Source: Armigeres subalbatus
Taxonomy: Eukaryota; Arthropoda; Insecta; Diptera; Culicidae
Assembly: GCF_024139115.2 (NCBI RefSeq)
Contig: NW_026943146.1
Location: 434,001 to 498,000 of the forward strand
Reading direction: 5' to 3'
DNA: 64,000 nt
Shown: piece after piece, positions 43,501-52,500 of the stretch
Layout: each line of letters begins with the position of its first letter
Position numbering within the stretch: position 1 is the first letter of the stretch
The notes under the pieces: model-generated
What the model saw: only the letters and a program-made list of their open reading frames with translations
Told to the model about the DNA's origin: nothing
The model's database searches: none
Position numbers and translations under genes: made by a program

Positions 43501-46500
43501 GTTTCGGATAACAAAGTTCAAAACATAAGGAGCTGTGATACGATAAACATAGTCAAGACAGAGAAGAAGATTGCAAAATGTACAACAATAATTGTTAAAA
43601 TATTCCTTAGATGTCTGCGCTTGATATTTAATAAACCCTTTTAAAAAATCATATGAATCGATGTTAAAATGATTGTCACGTCCAATCAACCACTTGCACC
43701 ACCGCCAATCACTAATACTCGCTGCCCTTATTCATTTTGCATTCTTCTTCTCATGGTGTATGTGGTTTTGTTTGTGTGTTTTTTTATTTTTGTTTATTAC
43801 AACATTTTCCGCAGTTGAAATCAGTGTGCCAATAGTATTCGAGCCGAAGGAAAACAAAATGAAAATGAAACAAGTATTAGAGATTGCGGCAATGATTTTT
43901 ATTCAGGAAATAATGTCACACATGCATACAATATTCGAATCCCTCCTCTACTCGTTCTAAAACACTTCGACCAGTAGGAAACAACCGCCCCCCTTCAAAC
44001 AGACGCTTCGTTGTAAGATATGACCTAGGCTGTATATTTTTTCCCATAAAATATTAAAAATATTATAGCGGGAAAGACAGCTTTGACAGGTTTTCTTCTA
44101 TTATTGTCAGGGGGGTTTTTGTAGATCAAATTTTATGAAATTTGGCCACAATATTTTTTGATTTACAAAGAATGTTTAGGTCAAATTTGAGCATAGTCAG
44201 TCATAAAAAAAAACCCCTGCCAATAATAGAACAAAACCTGCCAAAGCAGTCATTTCCCCTACCTTGTTTATTATTTTCTTGAATCGACTTCAGAAAAAAC
44301 ACAACTGAATTCAATTTACTTTCCTTTTCAATTTAATACGACGTTATGTTAAATGTGCCACCCTTCTACTAAATAACTCAGATTACTCGTTCCACTGAAC
44401 TTCTCGTCTTATTATGAACTTAAAACATTATACTCGTTTTCCAACACATGAATTACACAGTCATAAGCTATTTTGTGATGCAATTTGTTCTATGTTGACT
44501 ACTGTTTTTATTTTTGTAAGCTACATACATTTTCAGTCACTATTTATCATTTTGAAAAATAATCTGGAATGTACAGATAAAAACGTTCACTACATTACGA
44601 TATTTCACTGACTGTTCACGGAAACAGAAATAGGTTTCCTGAACATGGGTGTTGTCTATCTAAGCAATAAAGCGCCACAGTTAGAATGCATTAGAAGCCC
44701 CTAAGGTAAATATAGGATTGACTCTTTGCTGGCCAGTGTGATCACGATCGCTTTGTTAACTGAAAACCACTCTGCTGGGGCTTTCGCTTAGAACCTTTGG
44801 GTATTTTTACTCGGCAACTGGTTGTACTTCAGGTAGAGAGAATGGGATGTTAGAGGATTCATTTTTAAAATTTTGAGGCTGAATGTTTGGAAGATGGATC
44901 AAGACGCTTGAGAAATAAATTAACATCATCGCTCATATAACTGAATAAACAAAATGAAGCTATATAATGTCGGGATAACAAAAAAAAATGGTGTACAAGT
45001 TATGTGCTTTTCAATTAGATACGTTAGGGCCAAAGACTAATTAGTCTTTGTTAGGGCGGTCCCTAAAAATTAATTTTCTTCCCATAACTTTTTATATATT
45101 CATTTCTCGCAAAAACTTCCAATTTCCAAAGTACCGAGCACTTTTGGAACTTTTGAAGACGCACATTTTTGACTAGGAACCATGGATTGGATTTAAAAAG
45201 TAGTTTCCAAGAGTTTTCCAATAAAAACATGATTTTTTACTTACGAACATTTCAAAATGGAGCAAACCGATTTTCAATCAAATGGTTCTACATATTTTCA
45301 CACTTAAAAACTAAGAGAGCGTTTTTTGTTTAAAGTGTTTTATTTGATCATGGAAAAATTATACTTTTTATCAAAAAATTGCTATAAGTTGATAAATAAA
45401 CAAGATAGCTCTATGGGTCTTCGACAAAAAGATGTGCCTTCAAAAATTTCAAGTGTGAACTATACAAGTATCCCTCAAAAATCAGCATATGAAAATATAT
45501 TGAAAAGAAAACCGATCTTCGCAAGGAGAGAAACGTTAGTTTGATCAAAATAAGCAGATCTATAAAGCGCATGGTTTTCTGGCATTACAGGGTTCATTTG
45601 CAGATTTATCGTAATAGTAATAACAACAAATTTATCAAACTTGTATACAAGTGCGAAAAAACAGAATCAGATAGGCAGCCCCCATTGAGAAGTGATGATT
45701 TTCGCTTTGTTCTCGCTCATTTTGTGTTGAGGACCGCACAGCTGTATAGAACAAGTTGAAATGCATTATCAGAACCAGTTCTCCCCGCATTTGGAGCTTA
45801 AAAAAATAAATTTATCATGAGGTATAGCCTCCTGAATCAGTTCTTTATCATGACAGTTTGTGAAAAACAGTCTCTCGCGGTATGCTACATATCATATATG
45901 TATACAGAGATGATAAGTGAGAGACTCATTCTCTTTTGGATTCAATCCCTGGTTACTTACCATTATCCTTTCTTTGTTTTCTCCTATTTGAGATTCCACA
46001 ATAATGCAACTAAAACAAGGTAGGATCGCAACCAAAATGACAATTCTGAGTCAGGGTTCGGATTTCCCACTTACGCGACAACTGATCACTCCACCATGCA
46101 TTTTATCCGGATAAATTACAGTGCGATAAACTCCGGCACAAGCGATGGTGCGAAAAATTGTTATCCCTCTTCCCATGTTTCGCGAAAATCAAATGCTGCT
46201 TACTCTGCTTCTCGGCTTCTCCAAACTGATTGCATACGACGATGCGCCACCATAAGAAGTAGGTTTAATACAGCAGTTTTTCTTTGCTTTCAATCGGTTC
46301 GTGTGGTGGTGTGGTTATAGTGGGCGCTCTACACATTTTGAAATTGTTTTGGGTTCGAATCCCGCCTCGGACTTACATTTTTGTGAGTATGCTTTTAAAA
46401 CTTATCTGGAGAAGTGGCGAGGTGGAGAATTTGAATGCCCAAAAGTAAATTATCCGGCAAGCCGGCGCTCGCGAGTTTATCGCCCTTCTTTCTATCCGGA

Positions 46501-49500
46501 TAAAATATTGTGTGAGAACACTTGCTCAAAGGAGAATATGGAAAAATTGCACTCCGTTGTTTGGATCAATCCTCGGTTTTTATTCATATGAGTGAGAATT
46601 CCGAAGCCTGTTCTGAGTAACATATTTTTGAATACGAAGAGCATTGTGTCGGTTCAGCTCGTGCGAGGATAGTAGTGAAGCTATTTATATGTTTAATTTT
46701 AAACTGAATGTGTACATAAGTGTTGAGTGATGTATTTTTTATTCCATGCTAAACATCAAACAGAAAACCAGGCTACTATGCATATTAATGGTACTAACCT
46801 AGTTTTCTGTTTGATATGTTTTAACGCTACATTTACATTTAACGCATACGCCACTTTTGAAGTGTAGCCTCTGTTACAAGCCTACATTGCTATGATTACT
46901 TTGATTTTTTCGGTATCGTCAGTAAAAGAAAGCGTAGATAGCCGGTGGTAAGTTACGGAAATGATCTTATTACCATTACGTTACATGCAAATTCCCATCA
47001 AGTGTGAAAATCTCAATGAATTTCTTTAAAGCTCAAACGGTTATGGAAGTCAAGTAATAGCATTTCTTTGGACGCAACAAATTTTTGCTGAGTAAGTTTC
47101 AAACGCTAACAGAACTTCTGGAACGGAAAGCTTCGAAAAGGTTGAAGTTTTCCTCAAGCACAAGATTAAATTTGTAAAAAAAGGAGTGAGTGAGGGCTGA
47201 AAATTATCTATTTCCGTGTAACGTAATTTGAAAATGAGCCCTGTAACGTAAAAAAACAAACGCACTATAAATCAGACTACTTTGATCGATCGTTTTTATT
47301 TGAATATATCTGTATTTGTATGGGTCACATTTAGATCTTTTAAAGGCACATCTTTTTGATGAAGACCCATAGACCTATCTCTTTTATTTATCAACTAAAA
47401 TCCGTTTCCGATAAAAGAAAAGCCCAGATTAATCCACCTAACGGCAATGATGCCTTTTTCGTGCATCGTAAAATGTTTTAAAAAAAATCGCATCAGAAAG
47501 TTCAAAAAAGCACTTTAGGGGAATAAATCACTTTTTTTTCGATCAGTATGCATGTTTTCGCGGAGCGAATGTTTTCGCAAAAATGTGGAAAGCTGCAGCG
47601 ATCCTCAGTTATGGAGCAGGCAGCAGTAGCAAGTACCAGCAGTATGGCCAAGACTTCTGAGAACCAAGCAGGCCAACAGGAGCTAGCATCCGAAAATAGG
47701 GTGTCCACACCTAAATCGGCAAGTAGTGTTATTCAGGAGGAACTGCGACTTGGGAGGTCCAATCTGATGGAAGTGCGGAAGCGAGTCAACGAGCTTTATG
47801 ACATCGTGAAGGACAAACACAATGTCCACACTAAGATAAAGGTTCTAATGACCAGCATCAAATCTGCCGTTAAAGCTGCCGAGCACGAACAGAACGCGCT
47901 CAAAAGAAGAGCTGGAGCAACTGAAAAAACGCTGTGAGAGGGAGCGGAGCATACAGAAGACACACAACAGACACCAATGAGCATCTGAAATACTCGCACG
48001 GAGAAGCGAAGCAGGGACTCGCCAGGAGAGCAGGAAGTCCCGAGGAAGCAGCGGAACGTGCACGACTGTGCTAGCGTACTAAAGGATGGCGTCAAGAACG
48101 GTGATTGGCAAACCGTGGAAAGTCAGCGAAAGAAGAGGAAGAAGCAGAAGGTGATTGTTGAAAAGAAGAACGAACAGAAGAAGAACGGAACGTGAGAGAA
48201 AACCCGGAGCTCAAGGACTTGAGAGAGAAAGTAGTGAGGACTAGGCGTACCCAGAAGGGGAGTTGCTGTTCGAGCTGAAGAAAGATCCTACAATCAAATG
48301 CTCGGCCTTCCGGGAGCTCGTTGCCAATTCCTTGGGCAGTGAAGCAAACGTAAAAACTCTAACATAGGAGGCAGTAGTCGAGTGCAGAGACCTGGGCGAG
48401 ATTGCGTCGGAAAACGAACTGAGGGAAGCTCTAGTCTTGCAATGTATGTTGAGTGAGGTGCAGATGACGATCCGGCTGAGTAAAGCATACGGTGGTACAC
48501 AAGTAGCAGCGATACGATTACCAGCAGTTGCTGCCAACAAAACAGTGGAGGTGAGCAATGTTAAAGTAGGATGGTTGGTGTGCCCTCCCTCCGCGAGTAA
48601 CCAAAGATATGGAGCGATGCTTAAAATACATGGCGTTTGGACATTAGGCGCGAAACGGCAAAGGTCCGGACAGATCCGGTCTATGTAGAAAATGTGGTGA
48701 AGAAGAACAAGTTGCTAGGAACTGTACAAAGCAACCGAGATACCTGCTCTGCGAACCGGAAGTTGAAAACGACCATACGACGGGTGGCTTCCAATTTCCT
48801 GCACACAAGAAGGCGATGGCGGGCCGGGATTAATGGAGATCATTCAGTTAAATCTCAATCATTGCGACACCGCACAGCAACTGTTGTGGCAGTCGACAAT
48901 AGAAGCAATGTGCGACGTGGCAATTGTTGCTGAGCCTTATCGAATCCTTTCAAATAACGGCAAATGGGTGGCGGACTCATCAGGGATTGCGGCTATCCAA
49001 GTGATGGACAAATTCCCTATTCAAGAAGAGGTAGACAGCTCTAGCGAAGGTTTTGTTGTCGTCAAAATCAACGGGATCATCGTGTGTAGCTACAACGCAC
49101 CCCCAAGGTGGATTTTAGAGCAGTATAACCGGATGCTGAATGCACTCACGGAGAAGCGGTTCGGCTTAAGACCCGTAATCATCGGAGGCGACTTGAGCAG
49201 CGTAATGGGGAAGCAGGCTGACCAACGCCAGAAGTTACAGTTTGCTGGAGGCGCTTGCAAAGCTGGAAGTCAGAATGGGCAATCAAGGTACCGTTAGTAC
49301 ATTTCTTGAGATCATCGTGGACGGTCTTTTCCCGCAGCATGAATCTACGACGTAGCCGCCAACACCGTACGAAGATGAAGACCGAGTCACCATTTCAGGT
49401 ATGCAAGTCTCCAACGACGAGCTGTCATCAGTGGCGAAAGGTCTGAAGATGAAGAAAGCTCCTGGTGTGGCTCCAAAAACTGCGATACTGGCGTTTCCAC

Positions 49501-52500
49501 ATGTGTTCAGGATGGTGCTGCACAAATGCCTAGCAGATGGTAACTTTCCGGATAGGTGTAAGATCCAAAAACATAGTGCTGCTGCCTAAACCAGGGAAAC
49601 AGCCGGGGAATCATGCATCGTATAGGCCCATATGCCTGCTGGATACTTTGGGAAGCTTCTGGGAAAGATTATCCTTAATCGGCTGACGCAGTTCACGGTG
49701 GGCGAGACCGGCTTATCGAAAAAGCAGTTCGTATTCCGAAAAGGCAGATCGACGGTGGATGCAATCAGGACGATCATTAAAGTTAAAGAGAGAGCGGCCG
49801 AGAAGCTGCGGGGAGCTGCGCTCAAGACAAAACGTAACCGCAGAAAGTTAAACAGCGTGTTCCGCCTAATGGCCGTTCGAGTCGCGAGTGCGTACCGAAC
49901 CATTTCGTCGGAGGCAGTTTGCGTTATCCCAGGGATGATTCCAATCTGCATAACCCTAGCAGAGGATATCGAGGGTCGCCAACGGAGAGATACTAGAAAT
50001 GTAAGGAAAACGGTGAGACTGGACTCTAAGATGAAGTGGCAGCAGGTGTGGGACAATGCGGATAATGGAAGGTGGACCCACCGGCTCATCCCCAATGTAT
50101 CGACGTGGGTGAATAGGTAGCATGGTGAGGTGAATTTTAACCTCACACAGTTCCTGTCCGGACATGGCTGTTTCCGCCACTATCTGCATCGGTGTAGTCA
50201 TGCGTCATCGCCATTCTGCCCGGCGTGTATCAACATAGAGGAAACTCCAGAAGGAGGATTCGAGGTAGGAAGTTTGTGGCACGACCGCCGAGGGATCGAG
50301 ACAACGTAGCAGTGGACCTCAGCAAGCCAGTCGGCGAACTAGCCTAAGCTAGGGGCAAGAATTTTAGAAGAAGTGCATGAGCGAGAAATGAGTGTATAAA
50401 AAGTTATGGGAAAAAAACTAATTTTAGGGTCCGCCTAACGCATTTTTCTAAAGATCATAACTTGTGAACCATAAGTGATAGAAAAATGGTTTCTTCTACA
50501 AAGTTGCTCAAAATAAAATGTTCTATAACTTTGTGGAACATTTCAATAGTGTACCTAAACATTGTAAAGTTGATATACTGAACTTCTGAAATAAAGGTTT
50601 CACCCTAATTTCACTACATGGAAAAAATCATCAAAAAAATACGATTTTCCCCCAAAGACACTATATGTCTAAAGCTAACAATTAAGGCGCAAATATTTTC
50701 ATCTTGCAAAATTCTACTCTGGGGCCATTGCGCAATGGTCATTTAATTGCCAAAAAAAGTGGTACATAGGTGTACAACTCTACCCACTAAAATCAGCTTA
50801 TTTAATAGAAAATTCGGCACCATGGATGTTTTCGCAACAGGTTTTTCAGGAATTTCAATATGGTCTACCGTCGTTTCCAATGGGTTTAAAATGTACATGT
50901 AAAATAAATATAAAATTTCCGCAAATAAGAATTTTCCAAAAAAAACTCTACTCCGTGATTGACCAGAATATGTGAAATTACACAAAGAATCAACTGAACG
51001 ATTGACTGGGATTGTTCAAGCATTCTTAGTGACTCAGATGTTCAAATAATCAATGGTGCCGGCCACGTCCTTGTAGTCAGTTAGGAAGAGGGAAGGAATA
51101 TTAGTAGGTGGTTTTGCTAATCGAAGACCGTGTTTGCCTCTGCATCTCCACAAAACCACAGGGAGAATTATCAGTTAGTTGGTAGGTATCATTGGAAGTG
51201 GATTGACTCTGATAAGCTATACGAATGTGCCATTCTTTTTACACAATGATTTTGACTAACGATTACTCGACCGCTTAAAGCAGAACAAATTTCAACAAAA
51301 TAATCAATAAAGAGCACTAACAAAATAAGAAAATTTACACGAAAAAATCAAAAAAGCAATAAATCTGATGAAATTTTCCATGAACTTAAAACGCTTTTAA
51401 AGAAGGGGTCATTAATGAAAAATGCTTCGTTTTTCAATGAAAATTTTCATATTTTTTATTTGCGGAAATTTAAAAATTATTTGTGTCTAATACTCTGATT
51501 TCCTTATTGGCAAATTTCTATTTTTAATGGAAAATTTCAAATTGTTTTATTATAGTCATTCTTGGGTGACTCTTTGATTTAATAAGAGCATAAACTATTA
51601 AAAGAGAAAACTGTTTTACGTGTAGACCGTAAGACGCTACGCATGTAGACCGCAAGACCCATCCTTCATTAAATTCTTAGATGACTTGAAACGGGACGAT
51701 TATTGCAGCTTCGACATACGCATTGTAAAAAGCATGAACCATTAAAAATCAGATCTTGAGTTACGCGTGTAGATTCGAGGCCTATATTCCAGTGATTCTT
51801 GAAGCACCTGAAGGGAAATAGCTATTGAAGGCATATTTAATTTGGATTAATAGATCAAATAGAGCATGAACTATTTTCAAAAAGAGATAACAAACCTTTG
51901 GTTACTATTGAAGGCGTATCCAAATTGATTTCATGGATCAAGTAGAGCAGGAGCCATTTAAAAATATAAACCATCAGGTAACGCATGTAGAACTTAAGGC
52001 CAATACTCCAGGGAATTCTTGGGGGAATTGGAAAGGAACAGCTATTGAAGGCGTCTCCAATTTGGTTCACTAGATCGAATAGGACATGAACTATTTAAAA
52101 AAAAAAGAGATAACAGCAATTGGGTTACGCGTGTAGACGAGCTCGGTGGTGTAGTGGCTACCGCTTCTGCCTTATAAGCAGGAGGTCGAGGGTTCAATTC
52201 CAGCCTCGTCCCTTTCCTACTTTGTATTTCTATCATAGTTCTTTACGTGTTTCACGTTCTACTAAAACGATTCCTGCTGTTATAACCTTCCAAACTAACA
52301 ATTCCAAAAACCTCCCATGCCACCTATGAGAGGTCGTAGAGTTGTCTGCATCTTTCCTAAGTAGATGTCCGACTAACCATCCTTCCCCTTCCTCAGCATT
52401 CGCAAGGACGTGGCCAGGACAGATCTGGACTATTGGAGAGTTCATTGCTTCCATCTAAGATATAGTGATTAGTCCCAAATCAATATCTGAGGTAACAGAT

